DNA of 7,260 nucleotides, taken from Verrucomicrobiales bacterium (GTDB lineage Bacteria; Verrucomicrobiota; Verrucomicrobiia; Methylacidiphilales; JAAUTS01). Location: assembly GCA_031279715.1 (NCBI GenBank), contig JAITHY010000162.1, positions 1-7,260 on the forward strand, in the 5' to 3' direction. The translations under genes were made by a program, and so were the position numbers. Under the pieces are notes generated by a model. The model was not told the DNA's origin. It saw nothing but the letters and a program-made list of their open reading frames with translations, and made no database searches. Shown in pieces: positions 1 through 7,260 of the stretch. Positions within the stretch are counted from its first letter, which is position 1, and each line of letters begins with the position of its first letter.

Positions 1-372
1 CTTGGATGATTCGGTCAAAAGCGCCGCGGTTGACCATCAAATCCCTCAACACAGGGAACGCCTTGGAGCGAAACGGCTCAATGGTAATCACGTCGCCGTC
101 CTTGAAGCTGCGCATGTAGGTCTGACAGGAAGCAACGCGATATTCGGGTCCGTGCGGCTCGCCGTTGATGACCAGCGAGCAACAGCCGCAAATGCCCTCG
201 CGGCAATCGTGCTCAAACGCAATCGGTTCATTGCCGCCACGGGTGAGGTCTTCGTTGACCTCATCCAGCATTTCCAAAAAGGACATATTGGGGTTGAGGT
301 TTTTTGCTTCGTATTGCTCGAAACGACCAAGCGGTTGATGCGACGCCTGGCGCCAGACTTTGAGTGTAACGT

Positions 373-376
<4 letters not shown>
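1..376 (-). CDS. sdhB: Succinate dehydrogenase/fumarate reductase iron-sulfur subunit, N-terminal half (partial)
   Basis: This is the electron-transfer subunit linking the SdhA flavin to the haem/quinone membrane anchor, on the cytoplasmic face of the inner membrane. The 125 visible residues form the plant-ferredoxin-like [2Fe-2S] domain. Its cluster motif is CREGICGCC, with expected ligands Cys58, Cys63, Cys66 and a later Cys84 (VASCQTYM). The segments INGEPHGP, FKDGDVITIEPF and KAFPVLRDLMV are typical of B-type (Bacteroidota/actinobacterial style) SdhB/FrdB. The gene leaves the left edge just after FDRIIQ, so the [4Fe-4S] and [3Fe-4S] cysteine clusters lie outside; family members are usually about 250 residues. 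The ATG (376-374) overlaps the sdhA stop as ATGA, with GGAG (386-383) six bases upstream, which fixes the start and suggests translational coupling. Cys65 is an extra, probably non-ligand cysteine where Thr, Ser, Met or Ala is more usual. Succinate dehydrogenase and quinol:fumarate reductase cannot be told apart from sequence alone. Confidence 0.96.
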
Positions 377-2289
<1,913 letters not shown>

Positions 2290-2301
2290 ACAATTCTCCC
2301 T

Positions 2302-2976
2302 TTAGAAAATTAATTTGAAATAAACCGCCGCCGGCACTGACGCCATGCCGACGAACACCACCACCGCGAACACCACAGCCGCGCCGTCGATAAGGCACGC
2401 CGACCGCCGGTTCCGCAAACCGAGCGATTGCATCATGCTTGAAACGCCATGACTCAAATGCCAGCTCAGCAACAGCACCCCGACCACGTAAACCAGCGAC
2501 ACCCACGGATTGGAAAAACCCTCAATCACCATCCGGTACACATCCGGCTTGCTGTCAGCGTCCAAAAGCGCGTCAAATTCGGGATTGGTGAGATGCGCCG
2601 TGAAATGCAGGATATGATAGCCCACAAACAGCAAAATCACCAAGCCGCTGACAATCATCGTCCGTGAAGCCAGGCTCGCCGCGTTCCGCTCCTTCTCGTA
2701 ATCCTTCGGACGGGCGCCGAAACTCTCCACCGTCAGCGCCAGCGCCACAATAACGTGCACCGCGATAATCCCCGCCATCGCCAGCCGGAAACCCCACAGC
2801 AACTCCGGCGAAATCTTAAGGAAATGCGCGTACTGGTTCAACGCGTGCCCGCCGAGAAAAATTTGCAAGTTTCCCAACATATGCACCGTGATAAACGCGA
2901 CAAGCAAGACACCGCTCACGCCCATGAGTAATTTCTTGCCGATTGACGAGGTAACAACTTCAAACAACGCTTTCAT
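2302..2976 (-). CDS. sdhC: Succinate dehydrogenase cytochrome b subunit, B-type (dihaem, five-helix)
   Basis: This 224-residue membrane anchor holds SdhAB to the inner membrane and carries the haems b and quinone site. I see five hydrophobic segments at roughly 16-40, 61-85, 106-128, 156-178 and 198-220, the layout of single-anchor B-type enzymes, which need no SdhD; none is present. Candidate axial haem ligands are His32 (FITVHMLGN) in helix I, His74 in helix II, His121 or His124 (YHILHF) in helix III, and His173 or His176 (WHLSHG) in helix IV. This matches the four-histidine pattern known from Wolinella fumarate reductase. The N-terminal start MKALFEVVTSSIGKKLLMG is typical of the family. 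The ATG has GGAGG (2991-2987) ten bases upstream, the best ribosome binding site in the window. It is the first gene of sdhCAB, and its TAA is followed at once by the sdhA ribosome binding site. Confidence 0.95.
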   Translation of the reverse strand: MKALFEVVTSSIGKKLLMGVSGVLLVAFITVHMLGNLQIFLGGHALNQYAHFLKISPELLWGFRLAMAGIIAVHVIVALALTVESFGARPKDYEKERNAASLASRTMIVSGLVILLFVGYHILHFTAHLTNPEFDALLDADSKPDVYRMVIEGFSNPWVSLVYVVGVLLLSWHLSHGVSSMMQSLGLRNRRSACLIDGAAVVFAVVVFVGMASVPAAVYFKLIF

Positions 2977-3079
2977 AGGAAATTTTCCTCCACGCTAGGG
3001 ACACTTCGCCGAATGTCAAAAATTTTTTCAGCATTTTTGCGCGCACCGCGTCATTTCCACGCGATGGGCGGAATTTGAT
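2977..3079 (-). promoter_or_regulatory. Intergenic leader of the sdhCAB operon with strong ribosome binding site
   Basis: This 103-base gap separates the propeller-gene stop from the sdhC ATG and is the only place for a dedicated sdh promoter in the window. Seen directly are GGAGG at 2991-2987, ten bases before the sdhC ATG, and an A/T-rich tract (about 3019-3032 on the plus strand). I find no convincing GC stem followed by a T run for transcription leaving the propeller gene, so read-through into sdh is possible. A consensus TTGACA exists at 3019-3014, but its best partner would place the transcript start at or beyond the ribosome binding site, so I do not call a defined promoter. The leader function is inferred. 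Confidence 0.5.
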
Positions 3080-5188
3080 TCATTGCCCAATCCGCAGGCC
3101 CGCCGTGTTCCCCGCCTCGTCGGTGGCTCGAATGTAGAGCGGTTTGCCTTTCTCGCGCTTGATGCGGTATTCCTCTTGCCGGCTGTCAGTGAGGCCGTCT
3201 TTCGGTTGCACCTCGGTGTAATCCTGCGCGTTGGCGGAAACTTGCACGCTGCTGATGAAGCTCAGCGCGTCGGCGACGCGAATTTCCACCCATTCCTCGT
3301 CCTGGCTCAGCAACGAAAGCCTCGGCGGTGTGTTGTCGATTTGGAACACCTCGCTGACCTTCCTCACGGTGTGGAATTTGCCTTGCGCATTGTCGGGTTC
3401 GTCGCTGGCGGTGACGCGGATATAATAGTTGCCGTCCGCCCACCCGCTGGCGTCCCAACTGAGGATGGATTTGTCCAGTTTCTCCGTCAGCACGTCCCAG
3501 TCCTTCTGATGCTCAGCGCGAATTTCGACTTTGTACTGCAAATGGTCGCCATTTGGGTCGGTGGCGCGCCACGCGACAGTGCGCCAGCCGGAGGTGTTGA
3601 ACAATTGGTATTGCAATTGCGGTATGGGTTGCGCGGCGCCGCCGCCTTTCAAGAGTTGGTCAAGGTTGGCGGTGCGCACGGCGCTGGCGTTGTTCGGCAT
3701 GGGCATTTCCTTGCTGCCCAGGCCCGGTGCGAGTACAATGGGCAAGCTCAACTCCGGCGGCTGGTTTTGCGGAATGTAGGCAAACTCAACGCGCCAGACT
3801 TCGCCCTCGCTGACGGTGAGTTTGAATTGCGTGTAACGCGCGGGCGGGCTGTCAATGTGGCGGTTTTTCAGCCCCGTCCACGGATACCAAGACTGGTCGG
3901 GTTTCTCCGTGTTACCGGAACGGGTTTGTACTTTCCATTTGCCGCTGCCGGTGACTTCCAGCGCGCCCCATTGCGCAAACAGTCCGGAGTCAAATACTTT
4001 GGATTGATATACGCCTTCGCCGCCACCGGCGCTGAGGGTGAACCCCCTGGCCAAGTTACTGGTGAGCACGATGGTTTGCCCGGCCGCGGTGCCCGTCAGC
4101 AGTCGCGTGATGTCCCTCGCCTCGGCTTTGCCCATTAACTCAAGCCGCTCGTCGTTGTTAAAGCGGTACAATTTGCCGCCGCCGGTGCCGATGAGCACGC
4201 CGTGCTCCGTCAGCGCCAGCGAGTAGATTGAGCTGTCGGTGCGGGCGACGATTTCGGGGTACAGGTCGCGTTGCAACCTGTACAACGCGGATTTGTCATT
4301 CGGCGAGGGTTGGCTCGGCGCACTGACGGCAATTGCCGCGCGCGCTGACAATGCGGCGGCCATGGCCCGCGCGACCTCTGCGCCGCCGTTGGTGCCGCTG
4401 ACGGTGATGGTGGTTTCCACCCTGGGCGCGGATTTAATGTCACGCTTGCCGGTCGCGGCAGCGTAGATGATGTCACCGCTGACGGTGATGGCGGTGATTT
4501 CCGTGTAAGCGGCTTGCAGCAGGACGACGGCTTGGTCCTTGTTCGTGACGCGGTAAAGCAGTCCTTTGCCGGAAGTCCCCGCGAGCAAGTTGCCCACTTT
4601 GTCAAAGGCCAGGCAGCGAATGTTTGGCTCATCACTCGCATACCAGACTTCGCCCTTGTCCTTGGCGCTGATTTTGAAGATTTTACCCTTTCCACCGGTG
4701 GCGGCGTAAAGATTGCCGTCAGCGTCAAACGCCAAGTCCCAAACATATTCCTCGCCCGTGTTGAAATATTCCTCCGCGTGACCATCAGCGAAACGGTAAA
4801 TTTTTCCCTTTGGCGACGAGGCGGCAAAAATTTCCCCGTTGGCATTGCGCGCCACCGCGTAAACATCGCTCTGCTCGAACTGCGCCACCGGCGTCGCCTC
4901 GCCGTCATGCACGCGGAATACCTCGCCCTTCGGTCCCGTGCCGACGTAAAGGTCACCGTCAGCGGCATCCACCACGCCCGACCAAATGTTCAAATCCTTC
5001 AGGTCAAACAACTCCTTCCATCCCGGCCCCGGCTTCAACACGCCCGGAGGAGCGAGCGTCACCGACAGCGGCTCACCCTGCGCAAAGTCGTCAAAGTTGC
5101 CAACCGTCACCCGCCGCACCGACACCGCCAGCAACGGCGAGGTCACCGTCAGCGTCATTAAAGCCCATATCGCGATTTTGTTCTTCAT
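3080..5188 (-). CDS. Exported beta-propeller protein with Ig/Fn3-like C-terminal domains, function unknown
   Basis: I do not recognise a named gene; the protein has 702 residues. Residues 1-21 (charged start, hydrophobic core, ending SPLLA) look like a Sec signal peptide, so the product is probably periplasmic or secreted. From about 65 to 345 a blade-like repeat recurs with a period near 40 residues: GDLYVGTGPKGEVFRV (78-93), GEIFAASSPKGKIYRF (118-133), GNLYAATGGKGKIFKI (158-173), GNLLAGTSGKGLLYRV (199-214), a degenerate copy near 238, and GVLIGTGGGKLYRF (330-343). This implies a YWTD/WD40-like propeller. An Ala/Ser-rich insertion (about 258-298) interrupts the later blades. A beta-sandwich-like region containing KVFDSG, QTRSGNTEKPDQSW and ARYTQFKL follows (about 390-472). 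Two Ig/Fn3-like units come next (about 535-620, with DPNGD and WADGNYYIRV, then 620-702, with DNTPP and ATDEAGN). No catalytic motif is evident; a binding or scaffolding role is inferred. The start lies six bases after the S55 gene stop, so the two are almost certainly co-transcribed. Confidence 0.85.
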   Translation of the reverse strand: MKNKIAIWALMTLTVTSPLLAVSVRRVTVGNFDDFAQGEPLSVTLAPPGVLKPGPGWKELFDLKDLNIWSGVVDAADGDLYVGTGPKGEVFRVHDGEATPVAQFEQSDVYAVARNANGEIFAASSPKGKIYRFADGHAEEYFNTGEEYVWDLAFDADGNLYAATGGKGKIFKISAKDKGEVWYASDEPNIRCLAFDKVGNLLAGTSGKGLLYRVTNKDQAVVLLQAAYTEITAITVSGDIIYAAATGKRDIKSAPRVETTITVSGTNGGAEVARAMAAALSARAAIAVSAPSQPSPNDKSALYRLQRDLYPEIVARTDSSIYSLALTEHGVLIGTGGGKLYRFNNDERLELMGKAEARDITRLLTGTAAGQTIVLTSNLARGFTLSAGGGEGVYQSKVFDSGLFAQWGALEVTGSGKWKVQTRSGNTEKPDQSWYPWTGLKNRHIDSPPARYTQFKLTVSEGEVWRVEFAYIPQNQPPELSLPIVLAPGLGSKEMPMPNNASAVRTANLDQLLKGGGAAQPIPQLQYQLFNTSGWRTVAWRATDPNGDHLQYKVEIRAEHQKDWDVLTEKLDKSILSWDASGWADGNYYIRVTASDEPDNAQGKFHTVRKVSEVFQIDNTPPRLSLLSQDEEWVEIRVADALSFISSVQVSANAQDYTEVQPKDGLTDSRQEEYRIKREKGKPLYIRATDEAGNTAGLRIGQ

Positions 5189-5194
5189 AATGTT

Positions 5195-6712
5195 TTACTC
5201 AATTTTGATTCTGTTCTCCACGCTGCCGCTGACCACGCCGGACAAAGCCATTTCCTGCTGGCGCCAGATTTTTTTCACCCGTCCGATTTGCTCCCGCGTC
5301 AGCGGGTTGCCCTGGTCAATCTGCGCCACCGACGGCGGCAACTCCGCCTGCCGCTGGTCGGGTCGGTTCACCCCCGTGCCGTAAGTCACCACCTGCATGT
5401 ATAGCGCGTCGTTGCGAAACTCCGGCGCCAGCGCGCGGATGACCTGCTCCGGCGTCTGCGCGTCAAACCACATCGCACCGTACATTTTCTGCCGCTGCAA
5501 ATCCGCCCCCGACGCCACGCTGATGGTGACCTCGCCATCCTTCAAATGCCTGTCCAGCCTCACCTTAAACTCCTTCACCGCCAGCTCCCCCAGATCATTC
5601 TTCAACCGCGCGATTATCCGCACCTCGCCGCCCGGCTTCACCCGCTCCCTGTCCACGCTAACCGACTCCACACGCCACACGCTGTCCTTCTCATAACTTT
5701 GTACCGACAGCTTCACCTTCGCCAAATTCAACTGCCTCGGAAATTGCGCGTACAACTCCAGCACCGGCATCACCACATCAATCAACGCCTGCGACCGCGC
5801 CCTGCCCCGCCCACTGTAAATGCCATCCAGCCTCACCGGCGGCAACCCGTCAAAGGCAATCTCCCCCTTCATCCTCAGCGTCGAGTTAAATGAATAATCC
5901 TGCCCGCCATCCAGCGCCGAGGCCGCCAGCATGAGCACCAGCGACGGCGCGAGCCGGTAGTCCTTCACCATCCGCCCGCGCAAAGACGGGCGCCGCTCCC
6001 CGTTGTGCGTCAACTCAATCTCGTACGCTGCCAGTGACGGCAACTTGCCCAAGTCCCCGGCCACCGCTGACAGTCGATCCTGCCTCAACGTGCCGACCAG
6101 CCGGCCCGTGTTGGAAATTTTGTGCGGATACTGGTAACTCGGCAGCGTGGAAATAATCTCCGCTTGCGCAAACGGAAAATCCACCGCGCCCACGCCCAGC
6201 AGCGGATGCCCGAATGCCAGCACCGCGTCCCCGTCCACCGCTGTCACCGTCCCCGTGCCCGCCACATCAATGTCACCGCTCATCAACACCACCGCCAGCG
6301 GCGCGCCCGGCGCAATCGGCGCGCCCTCGACGCCGCCGGCGTGACCATTGGCGCCACCCGCCACCGGCACCAACAAACCGTCGGACGGAAACAGCGGCTC
6401 CAACAATTCCCGCAACCGCTCGTTCCACCCGCTGATGCTCAGCGGCAACGCCAGATAACCACTCATCCCCTGCCCTGACAAACGCGACATCCGTGCCTTG
6501 CCCGCCGGCCATGGAAACGGATTAATATCATCGTCAGCGGCCTTGCGTTTGCCCACGTCAAGCATGTCCTCAATCGGCGTGAACCCGCAATGCCCGTCCT
6601 TCTCAAACCCGCCCAGCCGCCGCGACAGCGCGCCGACCAGCTTTCCATCTATATACAACGGCGACCCGCTCATCCCGTGCACCGCGCCGGTGAGCCTGGT
6701 TTTTTCATCCAC
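5195..6712 (-). CDS. SpoIVB-type peptidase S55 domain protein, main part after a premature stop
   Basis: These 505 codons encode most of an S55-family (SpoIVB-like) serine peptidase domain protein. The serine motif GMSGSPLYIDGKLVGAL lies at 6676-6626, with the second Ser as the likely nucleophile, followed by GFTPIEDML. A GDIDVAGTGTVTAVDG strand region and AFGHP (6217-6203) supply the candidate catalytic His, followed by a conserved-looking stretch with NTGRLVGTLRQDR. The C-terminal third has an Ig-like section (SVDRERVKPGGEVRIIARL). The GTG at 6712 is only the first usual start codon of the open stretch. Family homology continues in the same frame upstream (NALAPGRDLIIARL, 6754-6713) to a TAA and beyond it to a signal peptide at 6931. 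If the TAA were a sense codon the protein would have about 578 residues, which I believe is near normal for the family. As it stands, a product starting here would lack the signal peptide. The substrate is unknown. TAA lies six bases before the propeller-gene ATG. Confidence 0.85.
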   Translation of the reverse strand: MDEKTRLTGAVHGMSGSPLYIDGKLVGALSRRLGGFEKDGHCGFTPIEDMLDVGKRKAADDDINPFPWPAGKARMSRLSGQGMSGYLALPLSISGWNERLRELLEPLFPSDGLLVPVAGGANGHAGGVEGAPIAPGAPLAVVLMSGDIDVAGTGTVTAVDGDAVLAFGHPLLGVGAVDFPFAQAEIISTLPSYQYPHKISNTGRLVGTLRQDRLSAVAGDLGKLPSLAAYEIELTHNGERRPSLRGRMVKDYRLAPSLVLMLAASALDGGQDYSFNSTLRMKGEIAFDGLPPVRLDGIYSGRGRARSQALIDVVMPVLELYAQFPRQLNLAKVKLSVQSYEKDSVWRVESVSVDRERVKPGGEVRIIARLKNDLGELAVKEFKVRLDRHLKDGEVTISVASGADLQRQKMYGAMWFDAQTPEQVIRALAPEFRNDALYMQVVTYGTGVNRPDQRQAELPPSVAQIDQGNPLTREQIGRVKKIWRQQEMALSGVVSGSVENRIKIE

Positions 6713-6754
6713 CAGCCGCGCAATGATTAAATCCCTCCCCGGCGCCAGCGCGTT

Positions 6755-6931
6755 TTATTGCACGCCGAGAATCTCCGTCTCCAACTCGACAATCTCCGTC
6801 CCCTGCATCACCGTCAGCGTCTTCCCGCGCATACCGGGCCGCAACTCGCTGACCGTCAGCAACGGCGGCAACGCCGCGAAAGTATAACCCGTCAACAAAA
6901 AACCAAGCAACATGGAAAGCCAGCGCATCAT
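6755..6931 (-). pseudogene. N-terminal fragment of the S55 peptidase gene, cut off by in-frame TAA
   Basis: Fifty-eight codons start at ATG-ATG (6931-6926) and end in TAA at 6757-6755. Residues 1-20 are a clear signal peptide (MMRWLSMLLGFLLTGYTFAA). The next block, with VSELRPGMRGKTLTV and ELETEILGV, is the conserved N-terminal part of bacterial S55 proteins outside the Firmicutes. It is in the same frame as the 5195-6712 reading frame, and the codons right after the stop (NALAPGRDLIIARL) continue the family pattern without a gap. The two pieces are therefore one gene broken by a single nonsense codon, not by a frameshift. The context CAA-TAA-AAC is one base from CAA-AAA-AAC, and Lys or Arg is common at this point in relatives as I remember them. 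It may be a real mutation or a sequencing or assembly error. The ribosome binding site before 6931 is weak. Confidence 0.8.
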
Positions 6932-7020
6932 CAGCGTTCAAACTGCGCCGACTTCCCCGCCCTGTCAACTGAATTACGATTACATCCCGGCAATCACACC
7001 AAGCCCGCGAAAAAGCATTT
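6932..7020 (-). promoter_or_regulatory. Upstream region of the S55/propeller unit, possible promoter
   Basis: This short stretch before the S55 start has stops in two of the three minus-strand frames. TGTAAT at 6984-6979 matches five of six bases of a sigma70 -10 box but has no good -35 partner. TTGACA at 6968-6963 is a perfect -35 box, but the hexamer 17 bases on (CAGTTT) is poor and would start the transcript almost at the ATG. No clear Shine-Dalgarno sequence precedes 6931. A promoter is plausible for the two-gene unit, but none is demonstrated. Confidence 0.2.
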
Positions 7021-7260
7021 TCAAACACTCTCCTTTGCGTGGATTTTTTCGCATGCTCCGCGCCGAAAAATTTTTGCAACGCCTCGTCGCTGACGATGAC
7101 AACGTGAGGCAACTCGCGCCGAAAACCGCGTTCAAACAACGCGGACAAATCACCGTGACCCTCAGCGCCTGTTTCCACCGCGTCCACCAAAACACCCAAG
7201 CCGCTGGCGATGACTCGCCGCCATGCCTCCTGCCACGCGCTGAGGCCGCAGACGCGCGGC
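7021..7260 (-). CDS. Unrecognised partial coding region, 3' end with unclear stop
   Basis: A frame open from the right edge (first full codon at 7259) reads through AWQEAWRRVIASGLGVLVDA, DLSALFERGFRRELPHVVIV and SDEALQKFFGAEHAKK. Third codon positions are G/C-rich and codon choice (GCG, TTG, GGC, GTC) resembles the neighbouring genes, so I think it is coding to about 7044. I do not recognise the family. The frame meets no stop until 6705, deep inside the S55 gene, which is implausible. An indel at the A6 run (7049-7044) would close it with TGA at 7023-7021 or TAA at 6982-6980. The end given here is the nearer of those. It may be a decayed gene end, a sequence error, or a chance open frame. 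Confidence 0.35.

Noticed and set aside
2992..3019. TTGACA (3019-3014) with TAGCGT (2997-2992) as a sigma70 promoter for sdhC, on the minus strand
   Set aside because: The -10 hexamer matches only three of six bases, the spacer is 16, and transcription would begin within or past the GGAGG site, removing the ribosome binding site.
3045..3079. Intrinsic terminator after the propeller gene
   Set aside because: The GC-rich stretch around 3039-3052 pairs only imperfectly and is not followed at once by a T run on the transcribed strand.
3083..4138. Long plus-strand open frame opposite the propeller gene
   Set aside because: It lies wholly antisense to a gene with a signal peptide, regular repeats and operon spacing. 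It has no recognisable domain and arises from the G/C-rich codon positions of the real gene.
6705..6931. Continuation of the right-edge frame over the start of the S55 gene as a real overlapping gene
   Set aside because: Composition becomes Gly/Ala/Asp-rich and shadow-like from about 6931, while the S55 frame shows a textbook signal peptide and conserved block over the same bases.
6980..7018. A 12-codon minus-strand reading frame (MLFRGLGVIAGM) after an AGGAG at 7034-7030, as a leader peptide
   Set aside because: Its spacing of 11 bases is long, it lacks a regulatory codon pattern or hairpin, and the AGGAG lies within a region that may belong to the preceding reading frame.

Overview
The window is a compact bacterial segment with every supported gene on the minus strand, so it is described here in transcription order, from high to low coordinates. 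I infer a Gram-negative of the Verrucomicrobiota type, with Acidobacteriota as the alternative. The grounds are a B-type succinate dehydrogenase in the order C-A-B with a single five-helix membrane subunit, clear Shine-Dalgarno sites, moderately high GC, and a secreted S55-peptidase/propeller pair that I associate with those phyla. No marker gene settles the assignment.

Region 1 (about 7260-6932) holds the end of an unrecognised open frame that enters from the right edge. Its reading frame does not close cleanly, and a short leader-like stretch follows. Region 2 (6931-3080) is a two-gene unit. The first gene is a SpoIVB-type S55 peptidase-domain protein. Its signal peptide and first conserved motifs (6931-6758) are separated from the rest (6712-5195) by one in-frame TAA. 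Six bases after it comes a 702-residue exported beta-propeller protein with Ig/Fn3-like C-terminal domains. Region 3 (3079-2977) is a 103-base gap carrying a strong ribosome binding site. Region 4 (2976-1) is the succinate dehydrogenase (or fumarate reductase) operon sdhC-sdhA-sdhB, tightly packed, with sdhA and sdhB overlapping as ATGA. sdhB runs off the left edge after its [2Fe-2S] domain.

The sdh genes are standard respiratory-chain/TCA-cycle components: SdhA oxidises succinate on covalently bound FAD, SdhB passes electrons through iron-sulfur clusters, and SdhC anchors the complex and binds two haems and quinone. The S55/propeller pair is the least understood part. Both products look exported and co-transcribed, and they may act together outside the cytoplasm, but their role is unknown to me. 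The main oddities are the premature stop in the S55 gene, an S55 motif order opposite to that of Bacillus SpoIVB, and a short word (CGCTGAC, often GCTGACGG) that recurs far more often than expected across genes, frames and strands.
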